Below, one piece after another: positions 13,101-25,100 of a stretch of 64,000 bases of DNA (within the stretch, counting starts at the first letter, position 1; each line of letters opens with the position of its first letter). The stretch is from Hirundichthys speculiger. Its lineage: Eukaryota > Chordata > Actinopteri > Beloniformes > Exocoetidae. A program made the position numbers and the translations under genes. Where the stretch lies: contig JAGFBZ010000912.1 in assembly GCA_018398805.1 (NCBI GenBank), forward strand, positions 248,001 to 312,000, read 5' to 3'. The notes beneath the pieces were generated by a model. It was not told the origin of the DNA. It saw only the letters and a program-made list of their open reading frames with translations, and ran no database searches.

Positions 13101-16100
13101 CCATCTCATTTGCATCCAGTCCCCAAGCTCTAACCCCCCCCCTTCTTCCTCCCAACACCCCTCTATAAACGCTTTGTGACACTTGAAAAAGTGGGTACGA
13201 ATGATTGTTAAATCAGAAACAAAACAACTTTAAGAAGTAAATAAAACTGGACAAAAAGCTCCAACAGAAATAATGACTTTCAACAGCAAAAAAAACAAAA
13301 CAAAACACAACAGTCAAAGGAAATTCTACAAATGTCAAAACTCATTCGCCATCCTGCGTGTAGCCAAAGTACAATTTCTAGTAGTAGTGAATTAAGAGAA
13401 TTAGAGAAGGGCAAATTTATAACATAAATACAAAAAAAACCACAACACAGACTCTGAAACTAACCCATGAGCTTATGATGTAAATGTCAGAGCAGAGCTG
13501 TACGTTATTGCTGTGGGAGCTCTGGATGTTGTCCTGTGACTGACACGTCACATCTGAGCCAAACTGCCTCTGATAGCAGTTGGTAAACTAGCTTTTTCCT
13601 CAAGGTTGCTTTTCAGAGAGTTAGGAAAGTTAAAAACTATTAGTTCAGTCCTTCTCTTTTATCCGAACCACAAGAATTCAATTGATTGTCATAAATGCGA
13701 CAGATATTCCAGTGGATGAGCTCATTTGACTAAGTGTGCAAATCCTCCACGTTTCATAAGGTGCGCTTTTACAAGAAACATCAAGCAAGCGTGTACATAG
13801 TCATGAAAATTCGACAAGATCCATCCAGTAGTAACAGGAAAAGTGAACACTCTTAGTATTTAAATCAGAATTACACCAACATTTTAATTTGATACTTTAT
13901 GAACAAACGCTAGCATGCTGGGAAACCCGGCACTAGGGAGATGTTAGTGGTGCTGATACATGGCCACTACTTTTCTCTGTTGCATAAGTTTCACATTTAG
14001 GGTCTTGTACCCCTCCTCCCATTCACAGACATTTCCACCAGCACAGAAAGTACCGGACCAGTCACAGCAGGACGAGGGCCGGCTTTGCACACGCTGACTC
14101 ATACAAGAGTGTCCAAGAGCCACTGGTGAAATCAACCTAGATGGTTGCAGAACTGCGAACAACACCTTTGACCAACAGTTTCTACTGCAAAACCAGCTGT
14201 CATTCAGTGGCGTTCCTCATCCACTGAATGACGTCATTTTAGACATCTTTTGATGATACTAGTCTGGTTGTCGCTTTAGCCTACGTCACATGCTCAGCTA
14301 ATGTTGCTACAAACTCTTAAAAAAAAAGAAAAAAAAACAAGTCTGTCACATTAATTTGTAAAAGTCCGTCCGTCCTCTAGCTGAGCGCTTTATCAACACT
14401 GTCATTATCATCCACATTTTCTTTGATTCCCATCACTTTGCTTCAACTCTGTTCCTTCATTTCCTCGAACAACTTTGACTGGTCAGTTCAAATGAATGCT
14501 TTCTTTTTCATGCCTCAGCTGTCTCATTCGGGTTGGACCGAATGTCCATTCATTTGGTCCAACTTGGTGAAATTGGACACTCTTGACAGCAACAGACGGA
14601 CTACTCCAACTTGTTGCCAGGTGTGTTTGCGTGTGTGTGCCCGCTGCATCTGTAGGGGGTGGAGGTCAGGACGGAGGCTGGCATGGACCAGATTAAGAGG
14701 AACAAGAAGCCTGAGGGATGAACGTGGAGAGAAGACACTGGTGCACCCTCGTTGTGCATTGCTGTGCTATGTATAACCGTGGACAGGCCTGCAGCAGAAG
14801 TATTCATGAAGCTGAATTTGAAAAGCATTAAGTGGGAGGTGCCTACACAAACAACACTGCTGTAGCTGGACTGATTCTGCAACGCCAGCTTACTGCTTGT
14901 AAGCACTCTCACGGCAGGTGTTAAGCCGCCTCCATTTGGTCTGTGAGAATTACCAAAGAGGATGGCAGCAGCTTAACCAAGACATCTTATTTGTGCTAAT
15001 ATGACCAGGATGTGAGCAGGGCCAGACAGAGCAGAAGGGAGGAGTGGGTTTAAGAGACCCTCCAGGCTTAAGGAAAAATCAATGAGTGGTGTGCAGACAG
15101 GAGACCAAGGCAGACGCAAACAGAAACAACAATGCATAAAGAGTGATGAAATACAGAGGAAAAGACTGAAACTAGTGAACATGAAAAATACACCAAAGTG
15201 AGTAGGCAGCATGTGGATGAGAGGAGGAGTGAGAACAAGGAGGTGAAGGGAGAGTTGAGACTATATTCAAAAAGAGACTCTTTTCTGGTGGCAACTGGAT
15301 GGAAATATTAGCTTTCATGTTCAGGAAATTGTTTAAAAAAAAAAAAAAAAAAAACTGCAAAGTGAAGACAATGTCACAGATTGATGACAATCTAATTTGA
15401 GTTTTACTCTCAGTGCATGAGGATCTGCTGGATGAGATATGCGCTCTTCGTTTGCTGTGGCTGCCAGGTCTCATTTTTCCAGTGGGTGAAGGTCAGAGAA
15501 GGTTAGTTGCCATGCCAGCTTCAGCGGGTATCAGCACTACATATGACAGATACTGCTGTTTCCTTCTCATTTCTCTGAATTATTTTCATTTTTGCACACT
15601 TAAAGCTAACAGTTAGACAAAATGCCGTTTCAAAGTTTAAACGTCAAATATTTACAGGGATCTACTGGCAGAAATATAAATCATTCATATCAATGCTTTC
15701 ATTAAAGCCACTATGTAGCAATACCATTTCTGACCACACGAGGGCAGCATATCAGTGAAAATTTCAATCGCCAACATAAGAAACAACAAAGTGCACCTCT
15801 GCTGGTACAAAGCAGTATTACAAAAAATGCTGAAACGTCCTCACTCTTTACCGCAGTATTGTCAGTGTCTGTTCTGTCATCCCAGATCTATTTGCCCTCA
15901 TGTGGTCAGGAGTGGTATTGCTACATAGAGGGACTTTAAAAAGTATCATAATATGAAAATTACCCTTTAAAAAAAAAAAAAAAAAAATTTACAACTGATC
16001 CTGAAAAGTGAAGGCGGGGACAGAAGCATTCAGTTTTGCCACAAAATGTCACAAAATGCAGTAGACTTCTTCTTCTACCCATTCTAACTGGGATCCCACG

Positions 16101-19100
16101 TACTTCTGTTTCATCATGTCTTAATGTTTTAATGTAAGTAGTTATGTATCAAAAGCCAGATGTGATTTAGAACAATGACAGAAAGTCTCCAGCTGCAGTA
16201 TAACCAGAAAGAAACATGCACATAAGGAATTAACTGCTTTCACCACAAAGTGAACAAAAAAAAGTCGACTTTGGAGAATGAATAAACAACTTGAAAGTCC
16301 TGATTAGGCTAAAGAGCTGAACTGGATTACTCTGAGACAAAACTAAGCAACTGGAAGAGAGAATTTGATTTCTTTCCATTCACCATTAGTCCACTGCATG
16401 ACATTGCAAAAGTCCATGACTCACGGTCTGAACGCAGGCATTTCCCTGAAATCTTAAAGATTAAAACATAAACCCTCGTCATCAAACTGACCACAGTCAC
16501 ACCACAACTAGCAATGCTAATAAAAATTCAGGAGAACACCAAAAACAAGCGGAACGAAATTTTAAATGGCAAACTAATGAATCCTGAAATGTACAACTAG
16601 TGAAAAGGCTTTTTTTTCCCCCAGTAAAATAAATCTGAATAAATCAGAAAAAAAAATGTGATGACCAACAGGATGTCAGACAGACGGGGAGAGGGCTGTC
16701 ATCCGGCGTATGCTCAAAAACATGTGGATCAAAGCTCTGCTGCATGTGGGTAAATATTAGCTCATCTTCTGACAGCTGGATGGTTGGAACCGAGGATTCA
16801 TGGTCACTTTGGTTCAATATGACTCAGCTGAAAGTGCAATATTCAGATAAAACTTACAACCCACATATATCCATGCATCAACAAAGAATAACTAATATTA
16901 TAAACACTATTTCAGGCATTTTCACCTTTAACTGATGCAATTTGCACAACAAACCCTGATGTGCTGAACTGCAGAGTTTTGAAATCCTCCCGTCTGCAAG
17001 CACTTCTCATCCCAGGCAACTGCACTGGTCGTCCTGGAAACCATTTCAAAAGCTCCCTTTATTAAGACTAGACTCAGCAACAAAGATCTTACTCACCCAA
17101 TCTACACGGACGTGCATGCACAAACACACGCATGCACTCGCAGAGGGAGGTTAACCCAGGGCAGCGCAACATGCATTCCTCAACGGGAGACACACTACTC
17201 AAGATCAGCCCTCCACCCCCACGCATGATCTCCGTCCACACACACACACAGACAGACAAAAAACCCAACACCACATTGTCCCCTTCCCTCTGCAGAGGCC
17301 CAGTCTGTGGTCGAGGCAGAAACTCTCGGGGCGTAATATGACTCTGCCTTTATAAACACACGGAGAGGGAGAGAAGGAGAAAAGGAAAGACTAAGTGAGA
17401 AACTTGAACGAGAAGCTGAAACAGAACAGTTGTGAACAAGAGGGCAGGAGGGGAAACATGCCAAGGTAGTGGACGGAGGTTAGAAATGAACAACCACCAA
17501 AAAATTACTCTTAGCGTGTATCCAAGTCAACAAACCTTTGGCTCAACATCTCAGCACACACCATGCAGTACTCAAACATCGGAAAGATGGGGTCGAACCA
17601 AACATCTGCCACTAAAGGCTGGAAGAGTGAACTGCACTGGCAGGTTCGTCAGCCACAGCATCTCGCTCAAACCCAAGTCAGATCATCAGAGGACTGGACG
17701 GACACGTGCACACGCTCGTCCTTCAACACCCTGCAGAGCTAATGTCAGAGCTGAAATGACTGGGTGACTGACAGAAATATACCACCAACTACACTGGCTG
17801 GCCAAAAAAAACAGGTCATACCCTTTAATATTTGTATTACGTATTTCAGGCTTCGGCCGATACTAATGATTAAATAATAAGCCAATAATAAGCTCCACAA
17901 AAACGGCCAGTTACACTGTAAATCTTTGTGCAAAGCTCTGTCACATGATCATCCTCATAAATCTGTGTTCACCTTCATCCACAAAATTTTACATTTTCTT
18001 TTTTTCAATCCATCCAGTCATTTATTCTGTACACCCACTGAATACAGTTCATAGTCACAAGGAGCCTGTAACAACTATAAATGTTTCCATTGCCCTTAAA
18101 ATTGTTCCAATTGTGAATAAAAAATATGTCAGTTACCAATCAATTTCAGAAAAACTCCCACATAAAGCAAAAAATAATAATTTGCTATATCTATATATAG
18201 ATATATATAAGGGCTGTCAAAGTTAACGCAAATTCTGTTTAACGTCACTATTTTTCTAACTCACACACGTTTCTGTAAATATGATCCTCGGCCAATAAGT
18301 GTATTTACAGTGTCGGACAGACATGGCGACAGAAAAGGGTCTTATGAACGGCAAGTTTAGCATAAAGGTGCTGCCAGATGGGTCTGTTGAGAAGAAAAAC
18401 GTTATTTGTATTTATTGTCGCTGTGAACTAAGTTACCACCGCAGGACACGGTAAAGTTAGTTTCACATCCGACATTCACTTGTTTTTTTTCCTCTTTAAA
18501 CTTTAATAGCGTCATGAAAACGGCATTGATTTCATCCTGGTTGGTATCATTTTGTAGATATAAGTATGCCAGACATTTCACAAGTGTCATCAACCCTCCA
18601 AGCTCAGTGAGTGTGGAAAAAACTCTTAGGAACAGCACTGAATGTCCTTCTGAGTACCTCGCTGCTGCCGTGGAGTTTAGGGACCGTCAGCAAATTACTG
18701 CAGTCAAGCAGCAGCCCGACAAAATATACAAAGAAGCTGATGAATTAAGCCTCCAAAAAAGTACGGCAGCATTAGTGGACTTCCGCCTTTCAAACTAAAG
18801 GCTTAAAAAAAGTAAATAAATAAAGCAGATCCCTGTGATCCTGTATAGGACAAAATGGGTATAGATGATGGATGGATGGATAAACAGAACATTAAAAAAT
18901 GTGATTAATATGCGATTAATTTTGAGTTAACTATGAAAAATCTTTTGATTAATCACGATCAAAAAATTTAATCGACTGACAACCCTAATATTAAGCTTAA
19001 AAGAAACACTTTGTTTCCCTCAACAGGTCACATGATATATCAACATTTAGGATCTAGGAATTGCTGTTCCTGACCTTGATGAAGCAAATAAAATATTAAG

Positions 19101-22100
19101 ATTCTTTAGAAAAAAAATGTCTCCTTGAGCTTGATAAAATGAAAAAAAAAATGAACTACTGTCCTGAATAATTTATCAAAGGTTGCACAGGTCATCTTAA
19201 AGTTTTGAATCCTCCATGAAATCAGAAATCAGGGACAACAGCCTCCTAGCATTCCTCCAGACATGGCCAACTCCACATACACAGGGCTTGTTTATCCAAA
19301 ATTTGTTGCAAATGTCCGAGTCTTTATCATTTAAACAAACAAACAAACAACAGTTGGTGTTGTCACAGAAGTAAAAATTAACATGCCAAAATGAAAGAGG
19401 TTCTGGACAACGCTCGCCATCATTTACAGGAGAAAGAACGACGTTGTCGCGCAACATTACTGAAGGGTAATGCAATCATTTTGCAGTTTTTATCAATATG
19501 CCAGAATTAATATGCCAGAATTAATTCTGGCTGCTTATATTTTATGCAAAAAAACTGCCATGGAAGTGCAGCTTATGAGCAGTCAAGAGGCAGGGCCAAA
19601 TGGAAACAAACAAAATTAATAACCAGTCACTCAGAGAGACCATTTAGAATCACAAACCGACCAAGTGCGGTTGTTTTTGGACTGTGGGAGACAGTCAGAG
19701 ACCCCAGAGAAAGCCCACACAAGCACAGGAAACAGAGGCAAACGCCACACAGAAAGACCCGAGCTGGAATTTATACTGGGAACTGTATTTTTTCCTTTGA
19801 AAAAATGTTCTTCTCTGCATTCCACATCTTCCAGAACACTTCTACTCAAATTTGACTCAGTTCTGTATCTGAGAACACATTCTTTACTTAAATGAAGGTT
19901 AACCTCATTTAAAAAGTTACCCTCTGCACTGTCATGCTTTGGTTCAGGGTTTATGCTTTAGCTCCATGCTTTATCATGTTTACTCCAACAGCAACCAGGA
20001 CCTAAATGATAAAATGAATGATGGAAAGTCAGTTATGTGATCAACAGAAATCATTTACATGTAGCTGTATAGAACCATTCGCCTCTCCCTCTCTCTCTCT
20101 TTCACATTCCCTTGTCTTCACTGGCTCCGTTTATCTCTCTCTCCCCTCCTCCCTCTATCCATCTCTACGGGTGCAAGTGCCTGGTACCACTAGTCTCCCT
20201 CTCTCCCTCCCTTAAAGGCACGTCTCAAAGAGCTGATTCTCCAGCCTTCTGCATTTCCACATCACACACACAGGCAGCGTTCCCCATCCACAGAGAAATG
20301 TGCTCATACTGGCTGCATAACCATTTACAGGTGCTACGGGCACAAAATTAGACCCAAACGCTGGCATGTTTGCGGTGATAAATCACGTTACCTGCTCCTG
20401 CCGCAGGTCACGCACTCACAAAAGGAAGCAGGCGAGGCAAACATGAAGCATGTGCAGCCGCCAGCGCCCAACGAACACCAACGACCTCTGCATCCAAAAC
20501 ACCCAGGCGTTCAACGAGTCGCAGACTTGTGTTGTGTGGACGGTGTGTGAGCCTCCACGGCGATGGAATTTCTGACACAACTGACACCCTGAGCCAAATT
20601 ATAGTTTTGTTGCAAAGCAGCTCACAAGCCAAACCAGCACTTATTCCCAGTACAGCTTTACTCGGTCTTCCAGCTGAATCCAGCTCTGCGTCTGTCAAGG
20701 CTGGAGGTAAGATTCCCGTTTACCGCACACCACGAAATGCATTTATGGTATCCTGAGCCTCCGAGGAGAAAAAAATGATCCACTTAAAGGGGTTTAAATT
20801 ATGTTGTAATGATGTTGTTGTTTTGTTTTTCAGTTTTAGCGGCAGATGCAGGAAGTGCAGCGATAAAAGTCACATGTGGTAAACAAATTCCTGTCCATAT
20901 ATTTTCAACCCCAACAACGCTGAACATGAACGCAGGTTTAATGTCAGAAAAGCTTGGAAAAGACTGACAAAAATGACAAAAAAATTTGTGATTGTTAAAT
21001 AAATGAATGACTGCTAATAATTTTTGGTTTAACAGGGATTAATCGACCAGTTCTCTTTGCTTCACCTTAGCCGAGCCGACAGTGCAACTTCCTCCAACAA
21101 CAGACAGCGCACACAGCAGCTCGATGCTCAGCCGGACTTGTTATATAAACAGCTCTTCTGCAATCACAACTGATCAGGACTTCCTCAACATTTTCAAAAC
21201 ACAATGAGGCACTATCAGCCCCAGAGAGTAAGAGCTGATGCAAAGGAGAAGATGGCAAACACAGAGCATAACTAGCACCTTAATTAGACTTTTATCCTAC
21301 AACCTGCACAACTCATGCAGCCCTGCGCTGAAGAACGTGAACTTGAAATCTGACTCCTGCCACAAACCTGCAGCTGACGAGCAGAGCCGATGCGGAGATA
21401 ACAGAGAGGCACTTCAAAAGATGCAAACTGACAGCACAGGAAGGAAAACAGTTTCTGCACTCTGAGGGTTTCAGTCCGGCGAGCTTTCACTGGAGTGCAT
21501 GACATGACCTAAAAAAATAGCTTGGTCAATATCAATGTTTTTCACGCTGCTCAGTCCGACATGTTTGTCCTGCTGACTAGACGTGTTTTTGTTTTAATTA
21601 TACAGGATTCTGCTAGTTTATAAATAGGAAACTGGAAGAGATTCTTAAGATTTGTAAATGTCACTTTATAGGCAAAACAGGCGAGACCAGAACCAAAAAT
21701 GTGTCAGAAGCTCACCAGTAATAAAGGATACATTTTTATGGCTCCTGACTTGGTGCCGATGGCCATCAGCTGCAGCTTGGGGTCAAAGGCCAGAGCACTG
21801 GGCTGATGGGGGAACCCATGCTCCACGGTCTACAAGAGAGAACGAGGGAGACGACATGAGTGGGAAAGACAAACAGAACAGATGATACAAAAACACACAA
21901 AAAAAAGACAATGTAGGTTCAGATTTATTTTTCAGACACCCTTCCATGACAATAAACCCAGCTGAGTCTGCAATTGTGCGTGCTTGCTTTGGCCTGTCAA
22001 GACTTTACAGTCTTCAAGGCGTCTAAAAGGGAGGATACCCTTAATAAAGTTGCAGGAAAGTTATTTAAAAATGCTGCTTTATTGCACAGCTCTGCAAACC

Positions 22101-25100
22101 TTGTTAAATAGGACTAAGAAATTCACAACTTTTTTTTTGCTCTAGAGCTACAGGGAAGAGAAAAAAAAAGCAACCAAGCAGAAAGCTGGTGTAAAACACA
22201 AGAGGGTCTTATATAATTAGTGCGTCCCTGACCATACCTTGGAGATGAAAAAACAAAAAAAAAACAACCCTAAAACTGGTTGTTAAGATGGGAGCTGGGA
22301 CATAAGATAAAACGTTAAAAGTACACTTCCACAGGCACGCAGTTACATCAAAGCAAGCTTCCTGTGGAGAGACCACCTTGGTGACAGTTGCACCAGCTGG
22401 TGCCAAACAGTTAAAAAAAAAAAAAACTGTGTTTGTTGTTCCTGCAAAAATAAACAGTTCATGGACTTTGAACATGATCCACATTTCATCAGCCTGAATA
22501 TTCACTGCTGAGGGGTCTCACCACCTACACACTCCACTGATACCACAGGCGTTCAGTAGGGCTGGGCGATTTTATCGATTCTGCGATATAAATCGATATT
22601 TTATTTCCCAGAGAGTATCGATTTTTCAGCCCCGGGTATCGATATTCTAAGCCAGGGGTGTCAAACTCCAGTCCTCGAGGGCCGCTGTCCTGCATACCTT
22701 AGATGTTTCCCTGCTTCAGCACACCTGATTCAAATGAATGGATTATCACCACCTTGTCATCCAGATCTGCACAAGTCTGTTAATGGCCCAGTCATTTGAA
22801 TCAGGTGTGCTGAAGCGGGGAAACATCTAAAAAATGCAGGACAGTGGCCCTCCAGGACTGGATCTTGACATCCCTGTTCTAAGCTCCTTCAAAATCCCCG
22901 TGTCCCGCACGGGTGCTCTTCCTGCAAAGTGCAGAAAGAGCCATTAAGTCCTCCAGCCACTAGTGTTGCTGTAGAGCATTTCTAACCAGTTATCCAGAAG
23001 CAGAAGTTATCTTCTTCAGTTGAGCCAGTCAGGAGGATGGCGGCGAGAATAAATCCAGCGCCTGCGTGCTCAAAAGTAGATGTGTGGGAGCAGTTCGGGT
23101 TTAAAAAGAAAAAGGAAAGCGAAGATTTAGACAGAAGTGTGGCGGTTTGCAAGCTGTGTCACATAAATGTGAAGTACTCTGGAAATACCACCAACCTGCG
23201 AGCCCACCTGAAACGTCACCACCCGGACAAGGTAATGCTAACCGAGAGCGAGCCAAACTTTATTTGTCAGGATTTGAGACCGTATTCAGTGGTGGAAAAC
23301 GCCGGCTTTAAGGGCTGCGTATACTCTCGCGGCAACGTGTCGCAGTTACTTTTGATTTATGCTCAATTTTGAAGCGCGTCTGCGCTATGTTATTCAACGC
23401 CACAACGGAGAGGGACAATCACGAACTAGCTAAACTTACTAAACGTATCTCTTGTGTTTTTCCACTTCCTCACCGTCTCGGCCGTATCCAGACCCACATT
23501 CATCTCTATCTCCCTCCATGAATTACTAGAATATGTGCTGTCTTTGTAGGGTGGAGAACCAGAATCGTACAGATGTGGGTACTTCCTCATTTCTTCGATA
23601 ACGTGGATGTAGAATTGACAGAGGCCTCCTTTCTCTCCTCTCTGCGACGCTGTCTGCAGTCACCTACCTTTCAGTTCAGTTAATTCAAACAAATTGGAAC
23701 ACTCACAAAGATGTCACCAAAATCACTTTGTCCCGTTAAAATCTTTCAGAAAATGATGTAAATGTATTGTTAGAAAAATATCGATATAATATCGTATCGT
23801 GAGCCAAATGTATCGTATCATATTGTATTGCGAGATTAGTGTATCGCTACAGCCCTAGCGTTCAGTCAGAGGGCACCTCCACAGACGGCCGGTTTGGTCA
23901 ACCGTCCAGAGTCCACAGATGTTCAGTTTACTGTCATGTCTGTGACACTGGCCTGGCCCGCCACATCCATCCACTTCACAAAATTCTCTCCTGTGAAATG
24001 GGTCTGGTACCCCTCCATCTCACAGCCCAACTATTCAACGCAACCAAGGTGGATTTTTTTTTTTTCTAAACTTGTATTTGGACCAACAGCTTTTTGGCTG
24101 CAAAACAGACAACAGCGAAACATGGGCAGCTTTACCCCTCAGCACGCCATCTTTTATTAATTGCTTGTACATCTAACCAATGCAATCCAGAGGCAGCTCC
24201 TTCTCCATCCCTTTGGCACTGACCCCTTGAAACCAAAGCCGAACCCCGAGGAACCAAACCAATTCTTTGTGTCAAAGAAGAAAAAGAATTAGGATGGTTG
24301 GCAAGGCTCATGTGACACAGAAAAGCATCAAATCCTTGTATCCAAAAAGATAAGTACATTTTGACTCGAGTTTGGAGGAACTGTCAACCAGGAAAAGCAT
24401 AAGCCAAGAAGGCCTTGATTAACATCAGTCATTATGAAAGTGAACAAGCTGCTCTGTGTTACTCATTCACATGACACTTCATTTATTGAAGAACACCAGC
24501 TTTATAGACAAGCTTACAGGGACAAAACTCTGATCTTTGTGTTTCTAATTTTTTGTCCAAATAAAGTCTCATTTGGTTTAAACTCACATAAAGATACTTT
24601 TGGTTTTTGTTTCATGCTAAACAAAATAGGTTTAAATGAATGAAATTAAAACACGCTAGACTACAGAAACAGCAGCAAACTTGTTTTAGTACTTGTGCAT
24701 TAATTTAGCATGAAAATCCAAAACGACTTTCTTGCTGTTAAGCTGAATCATGTGAACCTGTACTGGCTGACGTTTGTCCATCAGACTAACAGCTTCAAAA
24801 CATTCAGGCAGGAACAATAAAGAAATTAATTAATTAAAGCCTCTTCTGTGTGGCTACACCACCTCCTGCCAACACCGTGCTGATGAGTGGGGACGGCCCA
24901 GCATGTCTTGTAATACCTTTTTGTCCCACTAGAGGAGCACTTTGGTCAGGTCCTATGCCAGGGGCTCACGGTTTCTCACCATGAAACTGAACACAGGTGG
25001 TCAGAAGTGGTGTTGCAACACACAGCCTGGTGTGAGTGCACATTTACTTTGATCAATACCACATGTTTGAACATATTCCTAATATCAATAAGTGGTGAAA

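Larger units (their letters stand above)
5208..21731 (-). other. LLGL1 intron 2, 16.5 kb, transposon-rich
   Basis: Phase-2 intron between exons 2 and 3. Recognisable contents are a (CA)n at 6943-6967, a nested hAT-like element at 7757-9596, a terminal-inverted-repeat element at 11804-12494, a TTAA-flanked MITE at 15706-15935, a hAT remnant at 18210-18987, and several A/T runs. Stretches such as 5300-6900, 9610-10600, 12500-15700, 16000-17800 and 19000-21700 show no gene or repeat I can name. Confidence 0.7.
22557..23857 (+). mobile_element. BED-finger hAT element, nonautonomous, with 8-bp TSD
   Basis: Begins TAGGGCTGGGCGATTTTATC and ends 'gtatcgctacagcccta', with subterminal 'atcgatat' repeats. 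A perfect 8-bp duplication, GCGTTCAG, lies at 22549-22556 and 23858-23865. It encodes only the N-terminal BED zinc finger. The catalytic RNase-H-like core is deleted. A second copy is at 62197-63060. A 224-bp MITE is inserted at 22653. Confidence 0.88.

Noticed and set aside
20150..20220. Pyrimidine-rich tract resembling a splice acceptor for an extra LLGL1 exon
   Set aside because: Exons 2 and 3 join in perfect phase to a conserved motif ([10 protein letters not shown]), leaving no room for an intervening exon.
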